This document shows positions 1-7,078 of a stretch of 64,000 nt of DNA, in pieces. How positions within the stretch are numbered: the first letter of the stretch is position 1; the number at the start of each line of letters is the position of its first letter. The DNA lies in NCBI RefSeq assembly GCF_020595055.1, contig NZ_JAJDOO010000003.1, positions 124,001 to 188,000 of the forward strand, read 5' to 3'. The translations under genes and the position numbers were made by a program. The stretch comes from Desulfosporosinus shakirovi (GTDB lineage Bacteria; Bacillota; Desulfitobacteriia; Desulfitobacteriales; Desulfitobacteriaceae). The notes under the pieces were generated by a model. The model was not told the DNA's origin. It worked only from the letters and a program-made list of their open reading frames with translations, and searched no databases.

Positions 1-809
1 GGTATCTTGTCGCGAATCAGTTTATTGTAGACTTTTACCTTCTCTGATTTGCCGTCACGGACTTCATTCTCGTCTATTACAGGAATGGTAATGAACCCAT
101 CCCGATCATCACCGAAAACCTTCCCTTTATAATTGGCCAGCCAGTAGGAGGCGTAAGCACATAAAAAAGCATCCAGCTTGTCCTCAAGGTTCTTAAACCC
201 CTTCTTAGACATAGCTTGAATGCTCAATGAATGATTGAAGAAATCTTCTATATTATGGACGGGGAGATTGAAATCACTCAACCTCTTTAAAAGGTTAACC
301 ATCCGACCCATCTCCGTTTTAGTTGTTTCAAATTTGATCTTATGTTTGATTTTATATTTAATGGGAAAAGCATCGGGAAAAAGGCCTAAAGTTATTCCCG
401 TGGGAAAGGTTTCGATAATCACGTGCTTTTTATTGGTTAAGTCACCTGTAAGAGCAAAAGCCGGCATCCGCTTTCGAATGGCTTTGACGACCTCTTCTCC
501 TCGAACTACTCCGAAGTGGTTGAGCATGAAGCTTTTACTGCAGGTGAAAACGGACAGATTTTTACCATGAATTTTCTCTCTCATAATAGCTCCGTCACAG
601 TATCTGGAACCTGTTTCGTTATTCACGATTAAGGGAGCATCAATCCCCACGATGGCTCCTTCCCGGGCATGTTCTGCAACGATGTCCGCAATCATTTCGT
701 CGCTGAAAACCTGGGACTCACTATAGACGATTTCTCCATTGTCAGCGATCACACAAATTCCCGATTCATTGGCATAGGTCCATGCTAAGTCGATTCCGAT
801 ATAACGCAT
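1..809 (-). CDS. DUF429 RNase H-like protein, 3' end cut by window
   Basis: The minus-strand frame is open from ATG at 809 to the left edge (269 codons, no stop). The N-terminus reads MRYIGIDLAWTYANE, followed by GIDAPLIV and later ETFPTG, the signature of DUF429 proteins, which are predicted RNase H-fold nucleases with acidic metal ligands. At the window edge the frame reads KVYNKLIRDKIP, which is how MazG-like/phosphoribosyl-ATP pyrophosphohydrolase-like proteins begin (YNKLVRDKIPEII). The full protein may therefore be a DUF429-NTP-pyrophosphatase fusion; that part is inference because the rest is outside the window. A 45-aa Cys-rich ORF lies 30 bp upstream on the same strand. A short scar resembling this gene's 5' end occurs near 8.97 kb. 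Confidence 0.75.
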   Translation of the reverse strand, partial: MRYIGIDLAWTYANESGICVIADNGEIVYSESQVFSDEMIADIVAEHAREGAIVGIDAPLIVNNETGSRYCDGAIMREKIHGKNLSVFTCSKSFMLNHFGVVRGEEVVKAIRKRMPAFALTGDLTNKKHVIIETFPTGITLGLFPDAFPIKYKIKHKIKFETTKTEMGRMVNLLKRLSDFNLPVHNIEDFFNHSLSIQAMSKKGFKNLEDKLDAFLCAYASYWLANYKGKVFGDDRDGFITIPVIDENEVRDGKSEKVKVYNKLIRDKI

Positions 810-839
810 TGTTTAACCCCCAAAGTCTTTGGCATTAAG

Positions 840-977
840 TCAATTTTCAAGCGAACAGTCTTTTGGACAACATTTGACGCATACTTTTCTTTTTCGCCGA
901 ACTTCCTGCTTTTCCTTCCACCAATCACCAAATATTTTAAAAACAATAGCAAGGGGCGTGCATTTTCGAACAAGCAT
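840..977 (-). CDS. 45-aa Cys-rich small protein of unknown function
   Basis: A short minus-strand ORF starts at ATG 977 and stops 30 bp before the DUF429 start. It contains an aromatic/basic core (IFGDWWKEKQEVRRKRK) and a Cys-rich tail (CVKCCPKDC) that could bind a metal. The core is recognisable in a second open frame at 19734-19843 and in decayed copies near 29.7 kb and 58.0 kb, so it belongs to a dispersed repeat. I do not recognise the family. The ribosome-binding site is weak (GAGAG five bases before the ATG). It may be a genuine small protein or the coding remnant of a repeat. Confidence 0.4.
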   Translation of the reverse strand: MLVRKCTPLAIVFKIFGDWWKEKQEVRRKRKVCVKCCPKDCSLEN

Positions 978-1101
978 GACTACTCTCGATAGATTAAACT
1001 ATAAAAGGGTACCCTATAGGTACCCTAAAAGCTAAAAAATCAATCTTTACTAAGCGATTCCAGTAACTTCTGGAGATAGTCGATTTGTTCTGGTGTTTTG
1101 C
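976..1101. repeat. Direct repeat copy 1, with XRE-gene 3' scar
   Basis: About 120 bp here are nearly identical to 3598-3716. The block contains a GGGTACC-CTATA-GGTACCC hairpin near 1009-1027, followed by about 60 bp equivalent to the last codons of the XRE regulator at 4872-5183 (minus-strand reading EQIDYLQKLLESL). The coding remnant stops abruptly near 1100. This is a scar of a lost XRE module, not a gene. Confidence 0.75.
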
Positions 1102-1146
1102 ATGTTGAGGTCAATTTTGAAGACTTTCACCGGAATATGGGCTGCT

Positions 1147-1968
1147 TTAGCCCCACCACGACACTTGCAAGGGTTTTCTGTCCACTAATCGTTTATAAGT
1201 ATACTTTGGAAAACCTACTAACAATCCACCGGTGACAACCATGTTTTCCGGCAGGTTCAAGATACTCAGCAAGGGCTGATAATTGGCAGAGGCGCACCCT
1301 TCAAAGAATCCCGCCCAACATGTTCCCAATTCAATAGCCGGGGCGTAGAGCTCAGCGTAGGCCAGGGAAAAATGGGTATTATCCCGTCCTCGGGGGTGGA
1401 AGTCCTTTGCAGTCATAGCCACAATCAGACAGGGAGCGTTTCGTAATATGACATCTTGACCGGTTTGGCGATAAGTGTCCACCACTCTGCTATAATACTG
1501 TGCCCATGCAGAACCCTTTTTTAATTGTTCTTCCATCCAATCAACTGTAGCAGCCGTTATTTTGCCTAGTATTTCAGGGTTATCAATGACAAGATAAGAA
1601 ACACCCTGAGTGTTGCCTCCGCTTGGAGCCAAACGCGCCATGTCGAGGAGCTGCACTATTTTTTCCCGGGGTACGGGATTTTCTTTGTAGCGACGAATAG
1701 ACCGTCGGGAGCGGAGAAAGCGGGCTGCAGTGTCAGCGTCAAGGACAGGTACATTTTCAAGAGGCAACTGTTTGGCCAGCGGTGCCTTCACGTTATCTAT
1801 TGCCGCCACCGGACATACTGCTACGCAGTGTCCACAGGCAATACAATTCCGTTCTGTGGCCTGGGGGATTTGGTTTTCGGTAATGATACTTCCTGTGGGA
1901 CAGATTTCTGCACAGATTCCACAGCGGATACATTTTTCCTGGCTAACTTGAATCAGATCCATACTCAT
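1147..1968 (-). CDS. Nitroreductase with N-terminal 2x[4Fe-4S] ferredoxin domain
   Basis: The protein (273 aa from ATG 1968, with AGGAG ten bases upstream) begins with two ferredoxin clusters, CIRCGICAEICP and CIACGHCVAVCP, then carries an FMN-dependent nitroreductase domain from about residue 70 (RSRRSIRRYKENPVP, then ARLAPSGGNTQ for FMN binding). Such fusions are cytoplasmic reductases that take electrons from the Fe-S clusters to FMN; the substrate cannot be told from sequence. The upstream in-frame extension to 2064 has no supporting ribosome-binding site. It lies 125 bp downstream of, and on the same strand as, an FMN reductase-like gene, with an HxlR regulator divergent from that gene, suggesting a redox-stress or electrophile-response unit. 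Confidence 0.88.
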   Translation of the reverse strand: MSMDLIQVSQEKCIRCGICAEICPTGSIITENQIPQATERNCIACGHCVAVCPVAAIDNVKAPLAKQLPLENVPVLDADTAARFLRSRRSIRRYKENPVPREKIVQLLDMARLAPSGGNTQGVSYLVIDNPEILGKITAATVDWMEEQLKKGSAWAQYYSRVVDTYRQTGQDVILRNAPCLIVAMTAKDFHPRGRDNTHFSLAYAELYAPAIELGTCWAGFFEGCASANYQPLLSILNLPENMVVTGGLLVGFPKYTYKRLVDRKPLQVSWWG

Positions 1969-2093
1969 ACATTCATCACTCCTACTTCTCTCTTTTCCGG
2001 ACTTATGCAAATTCTTCATATGCTTACCGATATATTGATGTGGAAGCTCTTGTCTCCCTTTCATCCTGAGTAATTTGGTGAGTCCCCCTGTGG

Positions 2094-2744
2094 TTAGATC
2101 TCAGTGGATGCCAGCCTGATTCCCATTTCCCAAGCCTTTTGACAGTCAAGGGGAAATTGTTCAGCTTTCTGTTTTGCCTTAGCCTCTTCAGAGAACATCC
2201 CTGATTCATAGTTTTCATAATCAGAAAATTGATAAGTATCATAGCTGTATAGAGTTGTAAGCGGATTTCCAATGGTTTTGGCAATCATCATTTCATGTAA
2301 ATTTAAACTTTGCTTAAGCCCAAATTGCTCGATTTGTTTTTCTGATGCGTTCATTGTATAGATAAACCCAGCTGGGATTTTCCTGGGGTACACTGTTAGT
2401 ATTTCCGGATTGTAGATGCTATGGGAAAACAAGAATCGCTCTAAAAGTGCCCTCATACTGGCTGTAATGCTCATATAGTAAATCGGTGAACCAAAAATGA
2501 TCCCATCAACTGTTTCTAATTTTTTCAGTATCTCTGTTAAATCATCCTTCATGGCGCATTTTCCATGCTGCCCGTCTTTTCGTTTACACGCAAAGCAGCT
2601 GATGCACCCTTTGAAATTCAAATCATTGAGATGAATCAATTCAGTTTCAGCTCCTTGGGAAGCAGCCCCTTCAAGAGCTTTGTTCAGCAAGGTTGCTGTA
2701 TTCCAGGTTTTTCGCGGGCTGCCGTTAAGAGCAATAATCTTCAC
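2094..2744 (-). CDS. NADPH-dependent FMN reductase / iron-sulfur flavoprotein-like
   Basis: A flavodoxin-fold protein of 216 aa. I place the start at GTG 2744, giving (M)KIIALNGSPRKTWNT, because GGGAGAG sits seven bases upstream; the longer TTG start lacks this. LNGSPR is the phosphate-binding loop for FMN, and CISCFACKRKDGQHGKC resembles the compact Cys motif of iron-sulfur flavoproteins, followed by FGSPIYYMSITASMRALLERF, typical of the NADPH-dependent FMN reductase family. It probably reduces flavin or quinone-like substrates in the cytoplasm. It is divergent from the HxlR gene and likely co-expressed with the nitroreductase downstream. Confidence 0.85.
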   Translation of the reverse strand: MKIIALNGSPRKTWNTATLLNKALEGAASQGAETELIHLNDLNFKGCISCFACKRKDGQHGKCAMKDDLTEILKKLETVDGIIFGSPIYYMSITASMRALLERFLFSHSIYNPEILTVYPRKIPAGFIYTMNASEKQIEQFGLKQSLNLHEMMIAKTIGNPLTTLYSYDTYQFSDYENYESGMFSEEAKAKQKAEQFPLDCQKAWEMGIRLASTEI

Positions 2745-2848
2745 TATAGTTCTCTCCCTCAATGATGTTGAATTTTTAAGTACTGCTTAACTTTTAGAAA
2801 CACATTTTGCACAGCTATTTTCGTTACCTTAATTCAGCTATAATTATA

Positions 2849-2920
2849 GTACTTGGTCAAAACTATACAAGTACGCAAATTATTTTGACTAAGTATATTA
2901 TTTTTTACTAAGTATATTTT
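2849..2920. promoter_or_regulatory. Probable HxlR operator region
   Basis: Between the divergent FMN reductase and HxlR genes there is an inverted repeat GTACTTG-N12-CAAGTAC (2849-2874) and a tandem repeat ACTAAGTATATT (2888-2899 and 2907-2918, 19 bp apart). HxlR-family proteins bind such dyads in divergent promoters, so autoregulation plus control of the reductases is likely. Binding itself is inference. Confidence 0.5.
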
Positions 2921-2942
2921 ATTTACTAAAGGGGTTGGATAG

Positions 2943-3311
2943 ATGGGAAATAACCGAAGTGATAAGCCGTTAACTACCCCTGTTCAATATTTGTTGCAAG
3001 TACTCGGCAGCAAATGGAAATTGCCCATACTATGTACCTTAAGCAAAAAAGACGTCCTGCGTTTTAATGAGTTAAAAAGAGAATTAGCCGGAATTACAAA
3101 TATGTCCCTAAGTAACTGCCTGCAGGAATTAGAGCATTACAAAATAATCAAGCGTGTTCAATACCTGGAAATGCCGCCTCGGGTGGAATATTCCTTAACG
3201 GACAACGGCAAAAGTTTGCTTCCTATTTTAAAGGATCTTGATGAGTGGGTAAACAAGCAGCTGGAAATTAATTGCGAAATAGCACAGGAAACCGAACCGG
3301 GGAACTCTTAA
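2943..3311 (+). CDS. HxlR-family winged-helix transcriptional regulator
   Basis: The 122-aa protein matches the HxlR/MarR-like winged-helix family in length and motif order: PVQYLLQVLGSKWKLPILCTL, then FNELKRELAGITNMSLSNCLQELE for the recognition helix, and a wing ending VEYSLTDNGKSL. AAAGGGG lies about eight bases before the ATG. HxlR proteins typically sense electrophiles or redox stress and control an adjacent reductase; here the divergent neighbours are a flavoprotein and a nitroreductase, which fits. The effector is unknown. Confidence 0.9.
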   Translation: MGNNRSDKPLTTPVQYLLQVLGSKWKLPILCTLSKKDVLRFNELKRELAGITNMSLSNCLQELEHYKIIKRVQYLEMPPRVEYSLTDNGKSLLPILKDLDEWVNKQLEINCEIAQETEPGNS

Positions 3312-3320
3312 GCATTTAGA

Positions 3321-3458
3321 CGCCTGCATAAGAGAAGCTATTCAGGTCATGTACGTGGACAGTTTAAAGCCCTTTGCGACAGACTGGTGGGGCAGGTCAT
3401 GAAATTTGACTTTACAGAGGGTAAAGCCAATATCACCAGTGCCCTGACCAAGCAGTAA
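3321..3458 (+). pseudogene. C-terminal fragment of an unidentified protein
   Basis: Directly after the HxlR stop, an open plus-strand frame reads HKRSYSGHVRGQFKALCD and ends ITSALTKQ-stop at 3458. It lacks a start codon and ribosome-binding site and looks like the tail of a lost gene. I do not recognise the parent family. The stretch from here to 3800 otherwise holds a terminator and a repeat. Confidence 0.3.
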
Positions 3459-3500
3459 AAATTTAGTTTCCTAAGCAGCCGCAGGATGAGTGAAATTCTA

Positions 3501-3538
3501 AAAGATGCCGACGCTTGAAATCGTCGACATCTTTTTTC
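3501..3538 (+). terminator. Rho-independent terminator
   Basis: A 13-bp stem with one mismatch (AAAGATGCCGACG / CGTCGACATCTTT) is followed by T6. It would end plus-strand transcription of the HxlR gene or of the fragment after it. Confidence 0.75.
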
Positions 3539-3597
3539 TTTGGAGGAACTCAAATTTACGAGTTTTACGCAATGGACGACCGTAAGCATGTTCCGCC

Positions 3598-3716
3598 GAC
3601 TACTCTCGATAGATTAAACTATAAAAGGGTACCCTATAGGTACTCTAAAAGCCCAAAAATCAATCTTTACTAAGCGATTCCAGTAACTTCTGAAGATAGT
3701 CGATTTGTTCTGGCGT
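3598..3716. repeat. Direct repeat copy 2, with XRE-gene 3' scar
   Basis: Second copy of the 976-1101 block: same GGTACC hairpin and the same truncated end of an XRE regulator gene on the minus strand (EQIDYLQKLLESLSK). The two copies bracket the nitroreductase/HxlR cluster, so recombination between them could delete or invert it. Confidence 0.75.
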
Positions 3717-3799
3717 GCAAAATGCTTAAAATGATGAGGCCCTCCTGGTGCCGCATTTCAGCATCAGGAGAGCCAAATTTATTTATTTCAATACATTAC

Positions 3800-4693
3800 T
3801 CATCGTTTTAAGTTCTTTATCTCTTCCTCGGATATTCCTACAATTTCAGAGATTACTTGAATATCCATTCCCCTATTTAACATTTTTTGGGCTACTTCAA
3901 GTTTATTTTCTTTTTTGCCTTCTTCTTTACCTTCCTTTATTGCTTCTCTCAGTCTCAGTTCTGCTTCTCTTATCGCTGCCTTCTCATCGAGGATTGCTTT
4001 TTGCCTTGACCAGTAAATTTCCCGGATTCTTGGATCATCACTGGATTTTTCCCATTCTTCGATGGCTTGATTCAAGACAGGATCTTTCATAGCGATCTCC
4101 TCCAAGATTTTATAGATTTCTTCATTCTCTGAACCTTCCAAAAGAAATAACCACCGCACTAAGGCATCTTCCCTAGGACTAACCAGTCCCTCTCTCCACT
4201 TGACCAGGAGCTTTGGAAGTTCCATGAAATGGATTTCCAGGGCCTCGGTTAGCTCAAAGCCCTCTTCAACTTCGAAAAGTCTAAAGACACTATGGTAGCT
4301 TCTCGTCTGATTAATATATCTGAAATCCAAGATATTGATGGTAATGGTCTTTGCCAGCTCTAGATAGGCCATTCCTTCCCGCATTTGACGAGTATACATT
4401 TTGGCCCAGTAGAAAAGAGTCCGTTTGTCCATATCATGCCGGTTGGCAAGTTGAATTTCAATATTAACTTGAATTCCTTCGTCAGTCACTGCTCTGATAT
4501 CCAGTACAGACTTTTTATCGTCTTTATATTCTTTGTCCAGCTCCGTATTTAATAATAAAACTGACTTAATCTGATTGTCGTATGGAAGTTTAAGCGCAGC
4601 ATTTAGGAAGGCCATAAGAATTGGCTCATTACCCGGTTTGCCAAAGATAAGCTTAAATGCATAATCGATCTTCAGGTCGATTAACTGTCTCAT
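3800..4693 (-). CDS. Rpn-family PD-(D/E)XK nuclease/transposase-like protein
   Basis: The protein (297 aa from ATG 4693, GGGGAG eight bases upstream) starts MRQLIDLKIDYAFKLIFG, the classic opening of the Rpn / 'PD-(D/E)XK nuclease family transposase' group. The catalytic core is visible as D65 (VLDIRAV) and E79-x-Q81 (VNIEIQL). The C-terminus is charged and helical (KEGKEEGKKENK) and ends in a helix-turn-helix-like ISEIVGISEEEIKNLKR, as is common in this family. Rpn proteins are DNA endonucleases that promote recombination and are often present in many copies; some take part in phage defence. Its exact role here is not shown by context. Confidence 0.85.
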   Translation of the reverse strand: MRQLIDLKIDYAFKLIFGKPGNEPILMAFLNAALKLPYDNQIKSVLLLNTELDKEYKDDKKSVLDIRAVTDEGIQVNIEIQLANRHDMDKRTLFYWAKMYTRQMREGMAYLELAKTITINILDFRYINQTRSYHSVFRLFEVEEGFELTEALEIHFMELPKLLVKWREGLVSPREDALVRWLFLLEGSENEEIYKILEEIAMKDPVLNQAIEEWEKSSDDPRIREIYWSRQKAILDEKAAIREAELRLREAIKEGKEEGKKENKLEVAQKMLNRGMDIQVISEIVGISEEEIKNLKR

Positions 4694-4871
4694 AAAACAT
4701 TCTCCCCATACTTCCCTATACACTAATCATACCATAATATGGGGAATTCGCATATTATCTGTAACCTGGCACTTCTCACTAATTTATAGCGATTATAAAA
4801 GGCTAACAAGAGATAAATAAAGCTATCTCGCGTTACTTCACTTTCTATGCTCGGATAAAGATTATTAAAGA

Positions 4872-5183
4872 TCAATCCTTACTCATAGACTCCAGCAACT
4901 TCTGAAGACGGTCGATTTGTTCCGGTGAAAGTTTTCTTGCTGTTTCTACCAGACGACGAAGTTCCGGTTCCAGCTCCGGGCGTTCTTCAGCGAAAAATTC
5001 TGTGAGGGTGACATTGAGAGCCGAACAGATCTTTTCAATAGTAACAGCGTTGGGTGATTTCTTTCCAGATTCTATATCGCTAATCGTAGTTTGACCAATT
5101 TCTGCAATACCGGCCAAATCTTTTTGACTTAATTTATTCTTCTTTCGTAATTCCAAAAATTTAGCGCCATAATCTATTCCCAT
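4872..5183 (-). CDS. XRE-family HTH regulator (repressor-like)
   Basis: The 103-aa protein starts at ATG 5183 (MGIDYGAKFLELRKKNKL, GGAG upstream). Residues about 7-60 form a Cro/C1-type helix-turn-helix (LSQKDLAGIAEIGQTTISDIE), followed by a helical tail ending SPEQIDRLQKLLESMSKD. It is divergent from a second XRE gene, with duplicated operator-like repeats between them. The 3' end of this gene recurs as truncated scars at 1.04, 3.66 and 31.1 kb, so the module once existed in several copies nearby. Confidence 0.88.
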   Translation of the reverse strand: MGIDYGAKFLELRKKNKLSQKDLAGIAEIGQTTISDIESGKKSPNAVTIEKICSALNVTLTEFFAEERPELEPELRRLVETARKLSPEQIDRLQKLLESMSKD

Positions 5184-5194
5184 TATTTCACTCC

Positions 5195-5284
5195 TATCGC
5201 TAAAGCAATTATAACAAATAAAAAAGCCTGCCAATAGCTCGCTTAAGCGGTTGTAAAGTATCGCAAAGGCAATTATAATTATTG
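5195..5284. promoter_or_regulatory. Divergent XRE operator region with direct repeats
   Basis: The element TATCGCTAAAGCAATTATAA (5195-5214) is repeated as TATCGCAAAGGCAATTATAA (5259-5278), 18 of 20 bases matching, flanking a perfect 10-bp palindrome CGCTTAAGCG at 5240-5249. Each repeat lies just before one of the two divergent XRE starts. This is the expected layout for an XRE repressor controlling both promoters; binding is inference. Confidence 0.55.
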
Positions 5285-5302
5285 TCAAAAGGATGTGCCT
5301 TT

Positions 5303-5521
5303 ATGAAGAACCTTAACTTTTTACGAACAAAACTAAAATTGTCTCAGGCTGAGCTTTCCAGACGATCACAGGTTTCCCAAACCTATATTTCCGAGCTGGA
5401 AGCCAACAAGAAACAGCCCACCTACCCAATACTTAAGAAACTCGCTGCCGCCCTCGGTGTTAGTATTGCCGAACTGATCGGAGAACAATACCCTGAAAAG
5501 CCGGAGGAAAACGATGTCTAG
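5303..5521 (+). CDS. Small XRE-family HTH regulator
   Basis: The 72-aa protein starts at ATG 5303 (AAGGATG upstream) and is almost entirely a helix-turn-helix: FLRTKLKLSQAELSRRS, then VSQTYISELEANKKQPTYP. It overlaps the next ORF by 8 bp, so the two are probably translationally coupled. The pair resembles the control region of a mobile element or an orphan immunity region. Confidence 0.85.
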   Translation: MKNLNFLRTKLKLSQAELSRRSQVSQTYISELEANKKQPTYPILKKLAAALGVSIAELIGEQYPEKPEENDV

Positions 5522-5732
5522 ACAAGACCTCAGTGATTTTGAGATTGGCTATGAATATGTCCGTAAGCGCTATTCGTTTTTAGCCGAACATAGCTCCCAT
5601 GATTTATGGAAGCTGGGAGTCGCATATATGCAGGCAAGGGGGGCTAACGCAGAGCTTTCTCGAGGTATGGGCTTCTATTTCCTGGAGTTAGGTATTAAAA
5701 TCCGTCTTGTTGAGATTACATCAGATCATTAG
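5514..5732 (+). CDS. Small hypothetical protein coupled to XRE gene
   Basis: A 72-aa protein, MSRQDLSDFEIGYEYVRKR at its start, overlapping the XRE gene by 8 bp with GGAGGAAAACG as the ribosome-binding site inside that gene. No recognised domain; it is soluble and helical by composition. The first ~26 codons recur in a scar at 31137-31210 joined to the end of the opposite XRE gene, which shows that the whole divergent module travels or duplicates as a unit. Confidence 0.65.
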   Translation: MSRQDLSDFEIGYEYVRKRYSFLAEHSSHDLWKLGVAYMQARGANAELSRGMGFYFLELGIKIRLVEITSDH

Positions 5733-5738
5733 AAAATA

Positions 5739-5786
5739 AGCATGCCCCAGAAACGACAACGTTGTCATTCCGGACATGCTTTGCTT
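5739..5786 (+). terminator. Stem-loop after XRE operon
   Basis: AGCATGCCC pairs with GGACATGCT around an inner perfect palindrome GACAACGTTGTC (5755-5766). It follows the stop of the small hypothetical gene. The T-run is poor, so it may act as an mRNA 3' hairpin rather than a strong terminator. Confidence 0.45.
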
Positions 5787-5880
5787 CGTCGATATTTACA
5801 ATCTATGGATATACCTTTAAAGTAATTAGTCATTGGTACGTTGTCTCATCGCCGATCCGGGCAGTACTCAACTAACATCA

Positions 5881-6066
5881 CTATACACGCAAGATATTCT
5901 CTAATCTTTTATTGATTAATCCAATATCAAAGTTTCTATACCATTGGCTCTGAGCCCACTTCTGCATCGTTTTATAGTCAGCATGGTTCGGATCTGCCAT
6001 GCTTTTTAAAAATTCCATGAATCCCGGAATCCCCCCCACATCTTCCGGTGGTGCGCATATTTGCAT
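5881..6066 (-). pseudogene. C-terminal fragment of pRiA4b ORF-3-like protein
   Basis: The 61-aa frame reads CAPPEDVGGIPGFMEFLK then ADPNHADYKTMQKWA, matching the end of the plasmid pRiA4b ORF-3 family (PPEDCGGIPGYEEFL...ADPNHPEH), whose members are usually about 180 aa or more. The N-terminal part is missing. Curiously the fragment is preceded by a good ribosome-binding site (AGGAGG seven bases before ATG 6066), so it might still be translated. Confidence 0.6.
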
Positions 6067-6118
6067 TTTTTCCCTCCTAAGTCCAAGAACTTAATTCTAT
6101 ATCTAATTAGACGAGATT

Positions 6119-6730
6119 TTATGCCTTTTTAGACGTTCGCTTCGCTATGCTGCATGGGTTATAACCTCCTGCGTACAATTTACCAAGCCTCATTCCCACA
6201 AGAGCCGCGAGCTCCTTTATTGTGGTCACTCCTCTGGCAGATAAGGCTGATAATAGAACATTACCACAGGCAATGGCATCTTCTAAGGCGTTATGATGGG
6301 CAAAATCATGGTTTAGAAATCTGCAAACCGTATCAAGTTTATAGTTATCTAAGCCACTCCACGTCTTAAGTGCCGTTTTATAAGTACATAAATAGTCTAT
6401 TTCAGGATATGGGATTTCATATAAGTCCAAAACATGACGCAACACCGACATATCAAAGGAAGCGTTGTGCGCAATAACATAGGCATTATCAAAGAGAGGG
6501 CTAATCTGCCCATAAATGAAATCGAATTCCGGAGCGTCCTTGACATCTTGCGCTTTAATTCCATGGATTGAGACATTCAAAGGGTCAAAGTAACTATACC
6601 GGGGATGTGGTTTTATCAGCCAATAATTAGTATCGACAATCTGTCCTTCTTCTAGAACTGCAATTCCAACCGAGCAGGCGCTGCCAATAAATCCGTTCGC
6701 AGTTTCAAAATCTATACACACGGCTCTCAT
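6119..6730 (-). CDS. DnaQ-family 3'-5' exonuclease (DEDDh)
   Basis: The 203-aa protein starts at ATG 6730, giving MRAVCIDFETANGFIGSA. Exo I is DFET, Exo II is HNASFDMSVL and Exo III is HNALEDA (HxAxxD), the DEDDh pattern of the DNA polymerase III epsilon-like exonucleases. It is a stand-alone exonuclease without polymerase or BRCT domain. Stand-alone members act in DNA repair or RNA trimming; the substrate here is not evident. The C-terminus ends in a basic tail (SIAKRTSKKA). Confidence 0.9.
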   Translation of the reverse strand: MRAVCIDFETANGFIGSACSVGIAVLEEGQIVDTNYWLIKPHPRYSYFDPLNVSIHGIKAQDVKDAPEFDFIYGQISPLFDNAYVIAHNASFDMSVLRHVLDLYEIPYPEIDYLCTYKTALKTWSGLDNYKLDTVCRFLNHDFAHHNALEDAIACGNVLLSALSARGVTTIKELAALVGMRLGKLYAGGYNPCSIAKRTSKKA

Positions 6731-6927
6731 TGAACGTTCCCCCCATTTCTCTGCATTCTTTGAGCAAGCCAATCAGAAAATTGTCTTTTGCACAGTTTCT
6801 AGCACTGTTTACTCATAGGTAATTTCTGCTTTTTTCTGCTAAACCCTGCTGCAGTTATTGCTATTCTTACAAAATGTATAATTAATGACTTGGAAATAAC
6901 CTTAGAAAAGTTGGCAAAACAAAAGAA

Positions 6928-6950
6928 CTGACGTGTTGTACGCACGTCAG
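6928..6950. terminator. Stem-loop, CTGACGTG / CACGTCAG
   Basis: An 8-bp perfect stem with a 7-nt loop lies between the exonuclease promoter side and a repeated hairpin element. No T-run follows on either strand, so its role is uncertain. Confidence 0.35.
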
Positions 6951-6959
6951 CCCAGCAGA

Positions 6960-7066
6960 TTGTCTAACCAAGCGGTTAGCCCGAATTATAAGTTATAAGA
7001 AATAACCGCAATCCTAGCCAGGGGCGGTTATTTCTGCCTAATGATCATAACAATGAGTGTCACTCA
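6960..7066. repeat. Dispersed hairpin repeat, copy 1
   Basis: Contains GAAATAACCGC (6999-7009) pairing with GCGGTTATTTC (7024-7034). Related copies are at 14410-14496 (partly decayed) and 17345-17420. Copies 1 and 3 both end a few bases after the stop codons of minus-strand genes (the Arr gene and the ABC permease), which suggests a repeated 3'-end or terminator element. Confidence 0.65.
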
Positions 7067-7078
7067 TATGAAATATGT

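Noticed and set aside
235-570. Plus-strand ORF of 111 aa
   Set aside because: It is the reverse shadow of the DUF429 gene, whose frame is open through the whole segment and has recognisable motifs.
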